From Buxus sempervirens (Eukaryota; Streptophyta; Magnoliopsida; Buxales; Buxaceae): 64,000 nucleotides of DNA. Below, piece by piece: positions 1-12,100 of this stretch. The stretch is taken from the NCBI GenBank assembly GCA_947561395.2, contig OX387182.1, positions 7,178,595-7,242,594 on the forward strand, given 5' to 3'. Every line of letters starts with the position of its first letter. Position 1 is the first letter of the stretch. Position numbers and translations under genes: made by a program. The notes under the pieces are model-generated. The model was given only the letters and a program-made list of their open reading frames with translations, was not told the DNA's origin and did no database searches.

Positions 1-525
1 ATTAGGCCTGTAATTACTTAGTTCTTCCCATATAGTTTTCAGCTTTGTGAAGTAAATGCTAATAGAACTTTGTTCTTGACGCAAATTCATCAATTCACGT
101 TTAAGTTGAAAAATTCTAGGTCCGTTCCTTTGTTGAAAACGATCCTTAAGATCTAGCCAAATTTCTTGAGCAGAAGCAGCAAAAATAATGCTGGCAGAAA
201 TTTCCTTTGAAACCGAATTTAAGATCCAAGATATAACAATATTGTTATTGCGAATCCAGGAATTGAGCAAATTACTGTCAGTACCTTGAGGCTCAGAAAC
301 AAAACCATCGACAAATCCCAGTTTGTTCTTCACCGATAGTGCAATTAACATCGCGCGACTCCAGTTGGTGTAATTCTCACTGGTGAGTTGTTGCGAGACG
401 AGCACTTGCCCAGGGCTATCAGAATGATGAAGATAGTAGGGATTCGAAGGTTCTTCAATGGCGGAACGATTTGAATTGGTACGCTCTCCAGAATTGAAAT
501 CACTCGTTGATGAAAAAGTCGCCAT
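1..525 (-). CDS. Ty1/copia gag, N-terminal part, cut by window edge
   Basis: Reading the minus strand from the ATG at 523-525 gives 175 codons open to the left edge. The start MATFSSTSDFNSGE is followed by NPYYLHHSDSPG and then a block with ENYTNWSRAM and NKLGFVDG. This is the copia-type gag N-terminal pattern (Retrotran_gag_3/UBN2-like). Later residues (WLDLKDRF, LKRELMNLRQ) fit the UBN2 part. The protein would coat element RNA in cytoplasmic particles. An LTR and primer-binding site lie upstream on the same strand in the expected order, which supports the call. No stop is seen in the visible part; protease, integrase and RT would lie outside the window. This is a transposon gene, not a host gene. 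Confidence 0.9.
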   Translation of the reverse strand, partial: MATFSSTSDFNSGERTNSNRSAIEEPSNPYYLHHSDSPGQVLVSQQLTSENYTNWSRAMLIALSVKNKLGFVDGFVSEPQGTDSNLLNSWIRNNNIVISWILNSVSKEISASIIFAASAQEIWLDLKDRFQQRNGPRIFQLKRELMNLRQEQSSISIYFTKLKTIWEELSNYRPN

Positions 526-923
526 ATCGAAGAAGACAAAAGCAATCAACGAAGGTTGAGAACACGATGAAATCTGCCAGAGGGACGGCGAATCTGAAGG
601 GTAGTGAACGACGTGACGTTGAAGCCGGAGTCTAAGGGAAGTACGCCGAAGATGTAGTTGCTGATGAAGAAACGGTCGGTACCGATTAGAGGATCTTTGA
701 GTTAACCGACGGTGTAGATCTCAACGACGACGGCAGAGGTCTCATCGGCGACGGCGTAGATCTTTGAGGTCGCACTCGGTATCAACGTGAACACAGTCGA
801 TCCGAGTGCAGAGCTTGCAAGCAGAGTCGACCAATGCAAGCGACGGAGGTTAACGGAAGTCTACAAGCGACGGAGGTTAGCGGAAGGGAGAAGAAAACAA
901 GCAAATTTGCAGCGGATCAAATA
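526..923 (-). other. Untranslated leader of the minus-strand copia element
   Basis: About 400 bp between the primer-binding site and the gag ATG. It contains short degenerate repeats of GACGGAGGTTA and GACGACGGC type and no open frame that I can support. It is read as the retrotransposon 5' leader because of its position. Confidence 0.7.
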
Positions 924-935
924 GCTTTGATACCA
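924..935 (-). other. Copia primer-binding site
   Basis: The minus strand reads TGGTATCAAAGC, one base different from TGGTATCAGAGC, the usual plant copia site pairing with the initiator Met tRNA 3' end. It sits a few bases inside the LTR end and upstream of gag. The intact copia at 49299 has the canonical form. Confidence 0.85.
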
Positions 936-942
936 TATTAGG

Positions 943-1083
943 TGCGAGAGGAAGAAGTGATTTTATTTCTTTCCTTAACAATACAGAAGCTGGCTATATA
1001 TATAGCCGCTGTTACAGAGTATTAGTTAAAACAGAAAGCTAACTAACTAATCTGCAAATTAATAATTATTTACAATATTTACA
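943..1083 (-). repeat. 5' LTR of the minus-strand copia element
   Basis: On the minus strand this runs from TGTAAATATTG to CTCTCGCA, with a TATA-like run (TATATATAG) near its middle and the primer-binding site just after it. At 141 bp it is short for a copia LTR. The true 5' boundary is inferred from the TG start, because the second LTR is outside the window. Confidence 0.65.
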
Positions 1084-2040
1084 CCCTAATATCCACCACT
1101 CCCATCTTCCTGTGGGCTGGTTTAGGTGATGTTAAGAAATGAGATTTTGGAAGCAATGGTCGTCGGGTGATTTTTTTTTCTTTTTCTGTTGCAGTCCTCT
1201 GTCTTTGTAATATGGCTACATTCAAGGATGATTTGCTAGCTGATGTGCTTAGGATTGTCTTAGAATTTCCAAGGGACCACACTGTTTCATGTTTATTGAT
1301 CAAATTGCAGCAGTGACTGATTCAACAATTTCCTCAACTCCAAGCTATATTTTTTACTTCAGTCTTTCTCTTATTACCTTTTTCCAATATTCCTCCTCCC
1401 ATCTTTCATCTTAGGAATGTCTGGACTGTTCACATTTTCAATGATTACAGTTGAGTTCCATTCAATTTACACTGTCTCTCTTGGCATCATGGAAGACTGA
1501 TCCCCGCCATAGCCACACTGCGAGTCTCATTTGAATAGTTATGAACTTATAGCACTATCTGGGATTCAAATAAAAAAATTATCTGTAATCAATCAGGAAC
1601 TCATCTTTGCTGCCTAACATGTATCATTTTCAGCCTTCTTGAGCAAATTGTAAGCTCAGTTGTTCAATCTTCTGGTATCTTAAAGGTGGTTCCTCTAATG
1701 TTTTTCTTGGGAGCTAACTCATACATAGAATTGAGTCTTACATTGTCTGTTGGGTGAATACAAAAGCCATTTGTCATTCCAGGGATTTGAACTAAAGGGA
1801 GTTGCTTTTCCATGCTGGTTTTAGTTGATTAGATCCAGAAGCTCAAGTGGTGGATATCTGAAGGCCAATGCATTTTCAATTAAACAAATATTCACTGTTT
1901 ATAGTATAAACCTAAAATTTTTTAATTAATGTGTTCAAAATTTTTTATTTTCTATTATACGAAATTAACCTAATGAAGACACTTTATTTGCTAAAAAATA
2001 ATTTTTTTTTAAGAAAAACTTGAAAGAAGGATATACAATG
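1084..2040. other. Spacer with a decayed copy of the cluster's downstream repeat
   Basis: No gene is supported here. From about 1490 to 1880 the sequence is a clear copy of the spacer segment that recurs at 2555, 8700, 14360, 30000, 43190 and 55030. Landmarks are 'aagactgatccccgc', 'cctaacatgtatcat' and 'agatccagaagctca'. From about 1900 it passes into sequence like the receptor-kinase promoters ('ttaattaatgtgttcaaaat'). 1084-1490 is unassigned. Confidence 0.7.
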
Positions 2041-2990
2041 AGAAAGATCTCAAGATTCTCTTACATCCACTAGCCATGCGTACCGGAACATTGAAAAAAT
2101 GGGTGACTTTTCAATGTTCTCTTCCTCCTCCTCAACTTACCCCATTTTCGCCTCAAACAGGTTTCTTTCCTCCTCTTCTTTCGGTGAAGATCTCCTCATT
2201 TTCCCTCTCTTCTCTCCAGTGAAAAACTTTTTGTCGACGGCAACTCCGAGCTCTTCCCGAAGTCAACATTAGGAAGTTGCAGTCGACCTTAAGTTTTAAA
2301 AAAATTATTAATTGCCCTGTGTGAGACAAAGGGGCAAAATGGGACTAAAAAGGCAAAATTTTTTGTAAAGTAACATGTTTTTGGGAGTAAGACTTTTCCA
2401 AGCACGTTTTTAGCATTTTCTTGGAAAAGTCTTACATGGAGTTACGTTTCCCGCTTGAACTTCATTATACGAAATTGACTGACCTTTTTTTTGCTGAAAA
2501 GTCTTTCATCCAAATTACTCTTGCAAATGAAAGATTCAAATTTGCCACCTTAAGAAAAAAATCTGTAATCAATCAGGAAACTCATCTTTTCTGGCTAACA
2601 TGTATCATTTTCAACCTTCTTGAGCAATTTGTAAGCTCAGTTGTTCAATCTTCTGCTATCTTAAAGGTGGTTCCTCTAATGTTTTTCTTGTGAGCTAACT
2701 CATACATAGAATTGACTCTTACACTGTCAATTGGATGAATACAGAAGCCATTTGTCATTCCAGGGATTTGAACTAAAAGGAGTTGGCTTTGCTATGTTGG
2801 TTTTAGTTGAATAGGTCCAGAAGCTCAGATGGTGGATGTCTTAAGGTCAATGCGTTTTTAGTTGAACACAAGATTTCAGAGTTGCCCTTCCTGGCCTTAC
2901 TTTACCACGAGCTTCCGCTGGATTTCTCCTCACATATCAAAGTTCTCCACAAAATCCGTCATCTTGTTACCAAATTCCTATCAGAGTGAT
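2041..2990 (+). pseudogene. Ghost receptor-kinase unit: promoter and 5' UTR without a gene
   Basis: From 2041 the sequence matches the promoter of gene D, including half of the MITE seen there and the 16-bp hairpin at 2387-2435. It continues into the conserved 5' UTR ('tctttcatccaaatta', 'tttgccaccttaag'). In genes A, C, D and G that UTR leads to the ATG about 50 bp later. Here it stops at about 2554 and joins the downstream spacer repeat ('aaatctgtaatcaatcagg'). All six exons are missing. The simplest reading is deletion of an entire copy between two spacers, but it could be a duplication breakpoint. Confidence 0.7.
2387..2435. repeat. Perfect 16-bp hairpin in the ghost promoter
   Basis: GTAAGACTTTTCCAAG at 2387-2402 and its exact reverse complement at 2420-2435 flank a 17-bp loop. 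The same hairpin lies at 32108-32156 in front of gene D. Confidence 0.85.
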
Positions 2991-4111
2991 AAGGATTGTT
3001 AAAAAATTCAAGCAATCCCATCAGCCAGCCTTTTGAGAAGTTTGATTTCAACAACATAACCATCCTTGCCTAAAACAAGTTCACGTCTAGATGCCACAAG
3101 CATCAAGTTCTAAAAGAAGCTTCCTTTCTGCAGAATATTTTTTTCTGGCCATTAAGATTTCGTTTGGATGTCGAGAATGCAAGAAAGATATGCGAAAAAA
3201 GAAGGCAATTTGAGTTGGATTTGGTTTTTTAGATTCGTTGGGCTACGCATGAAATTATGCCAACACTTAGTTGTGGAAATTTTTGCAGCCTAAAAGAAAT
3301 TTTTTAACGTGTAGATTTTTGGGACATAGTGTCTGGATACCAAAAACTGTCACAAGAAACTCCCGTTTCTTGAGACACATTTTCTTTAATTCTTGCACCT
3401 TGGGAGTAAGATGAAAAATACGTTTGTTTTTCATGTTACAATTTGTTAGACGTTGAGTCCCATGGATTTTTTTTTTTTTTCCCTCTTATTAGTATCTAAA
3501 CACTCACAGCATGCATGCGAGAAACCTACAATGTTTTGCAGTTTCTTGATATCCAAACGTAACCTTACTCTTTTCCTCAAAATTTAAAGTTTAGACGATG
3601 TCAAACCGTTTTGGTTGGACTGAAGTCACAAACAATGGTGGAAATTATTCAAAATTTCTTCATAATAATTAGTGAAAAGTAAGCATTGTGTATGACTCTA
3701 TTTATACAATAATTGTTTATAATATGAAACTAAAGACATTTTAATTAATGTGTTCAAAATCTTTTATTTTCTATTATACGAAATCAATCTTAAGATATTT
3801 TAATTGCTAAAAAAATATTTTTTTAATGAAAAACTTAGAAGAAGGATGTAGAATAAGAACGATCTCATGAATCATGGGGGAAAAAGACAAGAATCTCTCT
3901 TTCTTCGTAACCAATGACGAGAGGTTTAGGCTTTTCAAAGTCCTTCATGGACTTACGTTTCCCGTGGGGATCATTATATTTTTATATGATTGATTGAATT
4001 TGTTTTTGCAGAAAAATCTTTCATCCAAATTAGTCTTGCCTATGAAATATTGAAATTTGCAACCTTAAGCACTCTGAAATATCTCCGTGATTGCTTGCGA
4101 GTTTTGCAGCA
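2991..4111 (+). promoter_or_regulatory. Upstream region of gene A
   Basis: This is the promoter segment shared across the cluster, with close copies before C (18744 on), D (30800 on), G (44100 on) and at the right edge (63605 on). It holds single, unoccupied target sites for elements that are inserted in other copies: AATATTTTT near 3135 (Mutator-like) and TTA near 3272 (Harbinger-like). The last 100 bp carry the conserved 5' UTR ('tctttcatccaaattag'). Confidence 0.6.
3510..3517. promoter_or_regulatory. RY-type CATGCATG motif, conserved in four promoters
   Basis: CATGCATG within 'cacagcatgcatgcgag', about 600 bp before the ATG of A. It is also at 18999 (C), 31300 (D) and 44581 (G). RY elements can bind B3-domain factors; function here is not shown. 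Confidence 0.35.
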
Positions 4112-7100
4112 ATGGTTACCAGGAGCAAACTCTTATTCTTCCTTTCTATCGTACTTATGTGCCTGGCAAGAACCAGTCTCTGTGTTGGAGACACCATTGC
4201 TTCTGGCGAGTCTCTCTCCTATAACCAGACCCTAATATCTAAAGGTGGCGTTTTTGAACTGGGTTTCTTCACACGAGGTACTACTTCCTTCAACATCTAT
4301 GTAGGCATCTGGTACAAAAAAATCTGGAAAAGAGCTATCGTTTGGGTAGCCAACAGAGATAAACCTCTCACTAATGCATCTTCTTCTCACCTAATCCTCT
4401 CTGAAGACGGTAATCTGCACCTCATGGGCTCTGGAATTCGGGTTTGGTCGACTAATCTGACCCCCAAACCGGGAAATTTTACAGTGGCAGTTCTTCTTGA
4501 TGATGGAAATCTTGTTTTGAGAGATGGATCCAACTCATCTGGTTACATTTGGCAGAGTTTTGATTACCCCACTGACACAATTCTTCCAGGTTCAAAATTT
4601 GTGTTTAACAAAATCACCAATAAATCTCAAATCCTTACTTCATGGAAAAGTGATGAAGATCCAGGATACGGGATGTACTCTCTTCACATGGAACCAGATG
4701 GAGCTCAGATTTTTTCACAGTGGAATAGGTCCCAAAGGTACTGGTCTAGTGGATCCTGGAATGGGAAAATTTTCAGCAAAGTTCCTTCAATGGGATTACT
4801 TAATATCCACAACTTCAGTATCATCTCGAATAAGAAAGAAGCCTACTTAACATACTCTATTTCTAATAAAGTCTTGTGTAGACTTGTGATCAATGCATTT
4901 GGAGAGATTAGGCAATTCCTCTGGGTAGAAGGTGGGGAATGGAATCAGTTTTGGTCTCCACCTAAGCAGCAGTGTCAGATTTATGGTGTATGCGGAGCTT
5001 TCAGTAGCTGCCACCAGCAAGACACATTCTCTTGTGCATGTTTGGATGGCTTTGAACCACGCTTTCAGGGCCTGAATGATTCGTACAAAGGGTGTGCAAG
5101 AAGAACCCCTCTACAATGTGAGAACAAAACTTTTGGCACCGGGCAAGAGGATGGTTTTTTAGTGCAATCTGATATAAGATTACCTGGAAATGCACAACCA
5201 TTGACAGTTGGTGGTGATCAACAATGTAAATTAGCTTGCTTGAATAACTGTTCTTGCACTGCTTACACTTATGCTAATGGTAAGTGTTCAATGTGGTACG
5301 GAGAGTTATTCAACCTGCAGAAATACAAAAGTCAAGGAAGTGATATATATGTCAGGCTTGCTGCTACAGAGCTTCAAAGGAATAAAGATGAAGCTAAGAA
5401 GCCACGGTGGTGGATTATGACATTGGTTGCCGTTCCAGCAATGCTTATTTCGTGTTTCCTCGTATGCTACATGCGAAAGAGAAAGCTCAAACATGGAGGT
5501 AAGGATCGGAGTCATGGTGTCTAAAGCAATTTCTGATCTTCAATATCATGACTCTTCTTATTTATATGATGCAGGGGAAAGGGAAACAAGCCAGGACTTG
5601 TTATTGTTTGATTTGGGTACAAGCACTAAAGCAAACCATGGCAATTACAGTGACACAAGTAGGCTACAGAAAGGGGAGAAACAGAGTGCCAAGTTACCTT
5701 TGTTCAGTCTCTCAAGTGTCTTGGCAGCTACTGATAACTTCTCTGCTGCAAATAAGCTTGGTGAGGGTGGTTTTGGGCCTGTTTACAAGGTAACATTAAA
5801 TTCTTGGATTCCACATTTATTTCTCAAGGGTGAAAATTTTCTAAAACAACTTAAAATGTTCCACTTATAGGGCAAATTAATGGATGGATATGAAGTAGCA
5901 GTGAAAAGGCTCTCAAAACAGTCTGGACAAGGATTGACTGAGTTCAGAAATGAGATGTTACTAATTGCAGAGTTACAACATAGGAATCTTGTTAGACTTC
6001 TAGGATGCTGCGTTGAACAAGGGGAAAAGATATTGATCTATGAGTACATGCCCTACAAAAGCTTGGATTCTTTACTATTTGGTCAGTATTTTTGCATTCT
6101 AGAAACTTTATTTCCCCTTCTTTCCTTCTGTTATTTTAAAGTTAATTCGCTCAGAGTTTTTGTATGCACCTCTTTCCCCTTTATGTTACTTGTTCATTAC
6201 TGGAACCAAACTTTTCTAATTCATATTTAAGCTTCCTGTTTATATCTCTAACATAAAAACTTGTCACAGATCCAATTCGGCAACAACTATTAAACTGGGA
6301 AAGGCGGGGTAACATTATCATGGGGATTTCTCAAGGCCTTATTTATCTCCATCAGTATTCCAGATTAAGAGTCATACACAGGGACTTGAAAGCTAGTAAC
6401 ATCCTCTTGGATGGTGAAATGAACCCCAAAATATCAGACTTCGGTATGGCAAGAATTTTTGGAGGCAACGATTCCCAAGCAAACACAGATAGGATTGTGG
6501 GAACCTAGTAAGTAGAGATGTAGATTCTCAAGCAAACACTAACATGTCCAAACACAAAGGTCTTGTGTCCAGGCTTGAGAATATCCTTTGCAGCTTATTG
6601 ACATAATTTTTTAATGCTAAAATGTAGTGGTTACATGTCCCCTGAGTATGCCATGGAAGGCCATTTCTCAATCAAATCTGATGTCTTTAGCTTTGGAGTG
6701 TTGATGCTAGAGATTTTGAGTGGCAAGAAGAACACCGGCTTCTATCATCATGAGTCTCTCAATCTTCTAGGATATGTCAGTGAAATAAATTAATCATCCT
6801 CTTAAATTTAGCTTGATCTCTTATTCAATTTCATTTTACATTTTTTTTTTGTGATTTTGTATTTTCTCAGGCATGGGAGCTGTGGAAAACTGGTAGGGGA
6901 TTGGAGTTGATAGATCCATTATTGTCCGATCCACCTTTGACACCTTTAACATTGAGATACATTCAAGTGGCACTTCTGTGTGTGCAAGAAAGTCCAGCTG
7001 ACAGACCCACCATGCCTGAAGTTTTCTCAATGGTCAGCAATGAATCTGCAGCTCTACCTTTACCTAAGGAGCCTGCTTTTTTAATTGGAAGAAGAGAAGC

Positions 7101-7176
7101 AAATGCAAATTCAGATAGCGGAGGGCCAATACATTTTTCAGTGAATGATGTAACGATTACCATGGAAGCCCGTTAA
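4112..7176 (+). CDS. G-type lectin S-receptor-like Ser/Thr kinase, copy A (intact)
   Basis: Likely plasma-membrane receptor kinase of the SD-1 class; the ligand is unknown. Exons: 4112-5498, 5575-5789, 5871-6081, 6270-6507, 6628-6775 and 6871-7176. All introns are GT-AG, phases agree, and the product is 834 aa. Signal peptide about 1-27. B-lectin follows ([15 protein letters not shown] core here [31 protein letters not shown]). Then come the S-locus domain, an EGF-like stretch ([13 protein letters not shown]) and a PAN domain ([14 protein letters not shown]). The membrane segment is about 434-456. The kinase begins with [10 protein letters not shown] near 525, catalytic Lys 546 (VAVKRL), HRDLKASN with Asp near 643, DFG near 661, and SPEYAMEG in place of APE. 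It is an RD kinase. ATG 4112 is chosen because it opens the signal peptide and aligns with D and G. A stop would follow directly if intron 1 were retained. Confidence 0.93.
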
Positions 7177-9116
7177 GGTTATACCCTTTATTTTAATTTT
7201 GGATTTACTAGAAATTCGGTTAATATTTCAGATTTTCATGAAGACATATTTCTAAGTCAAACTTATAACTATTTCCAATTCTCATGGAGATAAGTTTTCT
7301 AATCCAAACTTTGTAATCTCCATTCTAACTCAAGCTAATGGTATTTTCATCCATGTATATGCATGAAATGAAGGGCTTTTCATTTGGGGTATTCTGGAAC
7401 CTAGTCTAATTGCCTATCCTTTTTATCTCCCCTCCGTTTGCCTATAAATATGGGTCTGCTCCTCATTGTAAGGGGCTGGCTGGTTGTTAGTTGATTGCAT
7501 ATTTACTGGTTGTTAGTTGATTGCATATTTAAAAGAGCTCTCATGATGAAGCTTGCTAGCCCCTGTGGAGGATTCAAACAAGGAAGGATTGAAGGCTGAA
7601 GAATTCCACAGATATAATTCTATTTAAATTTCTGTAAACCTCTTTAATTTCAGCACATCTCTTCTTCTACTTCTTGCTTTAGGATGGGGTTTTTGATTGC
7701 TTAAACCAACCTTGATCCACTTATCTCAGTCAACTCTCCTGGTCATAAAATGTGAGGAAGAGAACTAGGAGAAAGTATCGTAGGGATGACCCCTAAGTTT
7801 AGAATCTGTTATGATTTATGTTTTTGGTTCTTTCATTTTGTTTGATTTTGATTTCTTTGAAACTTGGAAGACAATGGCTGCTCTGGCCCAATTTGATGAC
7901 TTATGACCCAAAGCCTTCCCGACAATTTTAAATTTCTTATTGTTTTAATCATGTATATCATTTCCACACAAGCACATACTCATATCACAGCATATGATTG
8001 ATTTAAAATTGTAAAAATGATTTTTTTTTTAATTTTTTTATTGGATTGCATTAATGATTTATTTTGAATTTCTTAGAAATAGACTTGTAGAAGCTGTAAA
8101 ATCCTCGTATGGATGAGTTTTTGAATAGGTCCAAATTCCCTGGATCGAAGGCATGAAAACCTGTGGAGTTTCTGTACTTCCGATTCAACCCATTAACAGC
8201 CCTAGTAGAACCTTCTATGAGCATTGGAAAAAACCAATCCACCCTTTGGTAGAGATCGAGTTTGTTAGTGGAGTCATCCCTGAAACTTCCTTGGAGATCA
8301 TAGATTCAAAGAAGGAGACATGCAACCAAATTTTCATGAAAGGAAAATGTAACTATTTCTGTGATTGCATAAGACCATCAGAGTTCTTGCAATTGTCAAT
8401 GTACTAATCTTCCCAACGCATAAAACTAATCTTCCCAACGCATAAAAGAGCAGATTAGAGTCCCAAATCGGGATATTTTTATTAAACTGTTTCATAGTAT
8501 ATAAGAGAAGAAAAAAGGTGAATAAAGTCAAATCAATAGTGTTGATGAGGTGAATTTGGGAGAGGATGGGTGAAATGATCTTGCAGCAATTTTATATTAT
8601 GGGGTAGCAAATTGGCCCTCCAAAAAAAAAAAAAATACCTTGGTTTGCCATTAGGTGAGAGTGACCTTTAGGTTTCCAGCACAGTAGCTTCATTCCAGGT
8701 TAGCTAGAGTCAATCACTGATCACTGGTTGAAAGCAAAAGATCACTAGAATCTACATTTTATCATTCACTCTTTCAATGATAATAGTTGAGTTCCCTTCA
8801 ATTTACTGTCTTTTGGTATCATGGAAGACTGATCCCCGCTGTAGCTACACTGTAAGTCTCATTTGAATATTTATGACTTAATAGCACCAACTGGGATTCA
8901 AATAATAAAAAAAAATATCTGTAATCAATCAGGAACTCATCTTTGCTGCCTAACATGTATCATTTTCAACCTTTTGACTAGAGATCTTGAGCAATTTGTA
9001 AGCAGAGTTGCTCAATCTCCTGGTATCTTAAAGGTGGTTTCTCTGATGTTTTTCTTGTGAGCTAACTCATACATAGAGTTGACTCTTACTTTGCTTTTCT
9101 ATATTGGTTTTATTTC
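7177..9116 (+). other. 3' flank of gene A: cluster spacer
   Basis: Sequence shared with the 3' flanks of B (13400), C (27888), D (35435) and G (48617). Landmarks are 'ttaatatttcagattttcatgaagac', 'gctggctggttgttag' and 'aggaagagaactagg'. From about 8700 it is the common segment with 'ccagcacagtagcttc'-type landmarks. The small frames at 8153-8407 and its paralogues are not conserved in length, so I do not call a gene. Confidence 0.7.
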
Positions 9117-12100
9117 TGTTGACCAAAAATTTGAATCTCAATAATTTCTGATCAAACATGATTACACCAAATTATGTGGGTTTTTATTTCATGGGGTACG
9201 GACCCATCTAGAGCATCTAGACTACAGAACAATCTCTTTAATTACAACTCTAAAACATTAGAGAAAACCCTTTGATTCTAACTTCAATTCACAGGACTTG
9301 GTCACTTGCATGGTTGGGATTGATTTGGTTTGTTTTAATTGCGATTGAACCCGGTTTAATTCTGTTAGGTTGCCTACGTAACCAGTTATTTGGGATCAAG
9401 TCATAACGTAGTTCAAAAGTAATTTAAACTTGAATTTAAGGTATTAGACCGTAAAAGATCCTACCTTATATTTAATTTGGTTTATTTTAATTAATTGGAC
9501 AATTACGTTCTGGTTTAATTGGGTTTAATTTGAATGGTTTAATTTTTAAGGCATTGGACTGTAAAAGATCATACCTCGGATTAAACCATTTGAGTTTAAT
9601 TTGGTTGATTTGATTTGAGTTAAACCGTAAAGAGGAAACAATTTGATTTGAAAAAAGTTTGGTTTGGTTTGACTTAATTTAAATGGTTCAATGTCTAAGG
9701 CATTGGGCCTTAATTGAACCAAAAGGTTTAATTTGATTGATTGGTTTAATTTTGGTTTGGACCGTAAAGGGAAAATGGTTCAATTTTCAAGAATTTAGTT
9801 TGGTATGGCTTAGTTTGATTGATTGATTCAATTTAACCACTTTTATGACTTGAACTGTAAAAGGGAAACGATTTTGATTTGTTGGTTAAATTTGATCACC
9901 TTAATTGAACCGAAGAGGAAACGGTTTTAACTTAGATGAACTTGAAGTACATGGGGACTGGTTTGAACGATTTTTATTATCCCATTAATTGCATGGTTTG
10001 GTTCAAATTTAAAATAATTTTGGTTCAATTTAGTTTTGGAACAATTTCGGTTCAATTTAAAATGTTTATAGTTTAGTTTTATTTTAAGGACGATTTCGGT
10101 CCAATTTGAATTTTAACTTGGTTTATTTTAGTTTAAGGACAATTTCAGTCCAATTCCAATTTAGTTTCAAGACAATTCCGATTTGATTTAATATATTTAT
10201 GGTTCAGTTTAGTTTTAGAACAATTTCGGTTCAAATTGGGATATTTATGGTTCAATTTAGTTTAAGGACAATTTTAGTCCAATTTGAGTTTAATTTGAAT
10301 TTTATTTGGTTTATTTTAGTTTAAGGACAATTTCAGAAGTTTTGGGTCATTTTAGTTTAAGGACAATTTCGGTCCATTTTAAGAGGTTTTTGGTTCATTT
10401 TAGTTTTAGGACGATTTTGGTTCAATTTGCATTTAAATTAATTCAATTTAGTTTTAGGACAATTCGGTCCGATTTAGAATATTTATGGTTTGGTTTAATT
10501 TAATGGTTCAATTGATTTTGAACCTTTTGGTCTAATATTGAATACTTTTGGAAACATTTTGGGTTGATTCAAAGCATTTTTGGGTGCTTTTAAACGCTTT
10601 TATGTGGAAAATAGAAGCCATTTTATTTTACATCATGACTTTTGATGTAATTTTGATGAATTTAGGTTTTAGAAGACTTCTGGGATTTTTATGAATTTTC
10701 TTGGATTTTTCTGGGGTCAAATTAGGGTTAAAATTGGGTAAAATAAGCAATTTTTGGTTAAACCGGACTGGTTTTGTGGTTCAAAGGCTAACGGTTTAGG
10801 CAGTTTGGGCTTGTGTTTATTTGCGGGTCAAATGGACCGGATCAGGTGGTCTGGACAAGGTGAAACAGGTCGGAGCTTCTGGGTTTGGGCTGAGACAGAC
10901 TTGTGCGGGCCCGCACGGGCCAGTTCGGCCTGTTTTTTCTTTATTATTATTTTTTTAAGTGGGCCGGCAGAGCGGGCCTGGTTTGTTGCACGAGTCAGAT
11001 GGGACGAGCATGGACCGGTATTGAACATGGGGCACGCGGGTTAAAACCGATGGGCCTGGGCATGCATGTGGGTTGGCGGAGCTACGCGCGCAGGTCTCCT
11101 GTGCGTTGGGCCTAATTTGTGTTTGTGCCTAGCTCGCTTAGTCTAAGAGCGCCTGGGCCTGTGCATGGCTTGGTTTACACTCAGGGTGCGTGCGGGGCCC
11201 AGATCGCGATCTAGAACATATAAAAAGTCAAATTTGCCTCTTTTTTTTACTCGAATTTGCAATTTCTACCATTTGTCGACACTAGGATGTTTGCAGACTC
11301 ATTTTTGGCCGAATTTTGGGTATTTTTAGCCGATTTTTATCCTTGTAAATTCAGATTTCAACCTAGAAACTTGTTTTAATAATTTTAGTTCATTTTAGGG
11401 AGCTTATAAATTATTCCATCATCTTCTCCTTTTTTTAGGATAGTTTCTAATAGGAGTCCGGGTGACCCAAACATGAGTCCCCAACTCTCCTTTTTTTGGA
11501 GTTCATCTTGTGAAGTCTAGGTGGTCCTAAAAGGAACCCCTGGCCCTTCGGATTTGTTTAGTTGAAGGAAGAGATTGAAATTCTCTTCATCTCTAATTTT
11601 AATCTGATTAAAACACAGAGTGTAGGTAACCCTAATGAGAATCCCTGGCTCTCTGGAATCAATCGGAGAAAAATTAGAGAGAAGGGAGAAGATTAAAGGA
11701 AATAAGAGAAAGGATAAACAGAATTTTTGCTTTACCTTCTGTCTTCTGTGATGCAGGTCCCCGGCCTTCAAAGCTATCTCCTGTTCTTTTCAATTTTTAA
11801 ACTCTCCGTATCTCTTCCAACCCTTCTTTCAAAATTAACTCTTTTAACCTTATCCTCTTAGCCTTTTTATATAAGTAAGATTGTTCTTTAACATGTATGG
11901 GAAGTTACAACTTCCCGCATTCCACGGTTGGCAAAGATTCAGGAGAGCCGTTGGCTTTCTCTTTCTCTCCCCTTTTTTTCTAAACACATGAGAAAAGTGT
12001 GGGGTCTATTTTTTAATTTAAAAAAGGAGGGACATGACATGTTCTTTTTCTTTATTAAAGAGTCCTTACTTTTTTTTAATTAAAGAGCAGGGGGAAGGTG

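Noticed and set aside
4091..4111. Possible upstream TTG start for gene A (and the same in other copies)
   Set aside because: Plant genes start at ATG; ATG 4112 gives a proper signal peptide and is conserved in A, C, D, F and G.
8153..8407. Small frame ending SEFLQLSMY in the 3' flank of A, with relatives after C and G
   Set aside because: The paralogous sequences differ in start, stop and frame, so there is no sign of a maintained protein.
10754..11115. Open frames in the GC-richer part of element A1
   Set aside because: They do not persist in the paralogous copy A2, and composition reflects GGGCC-type repeats.
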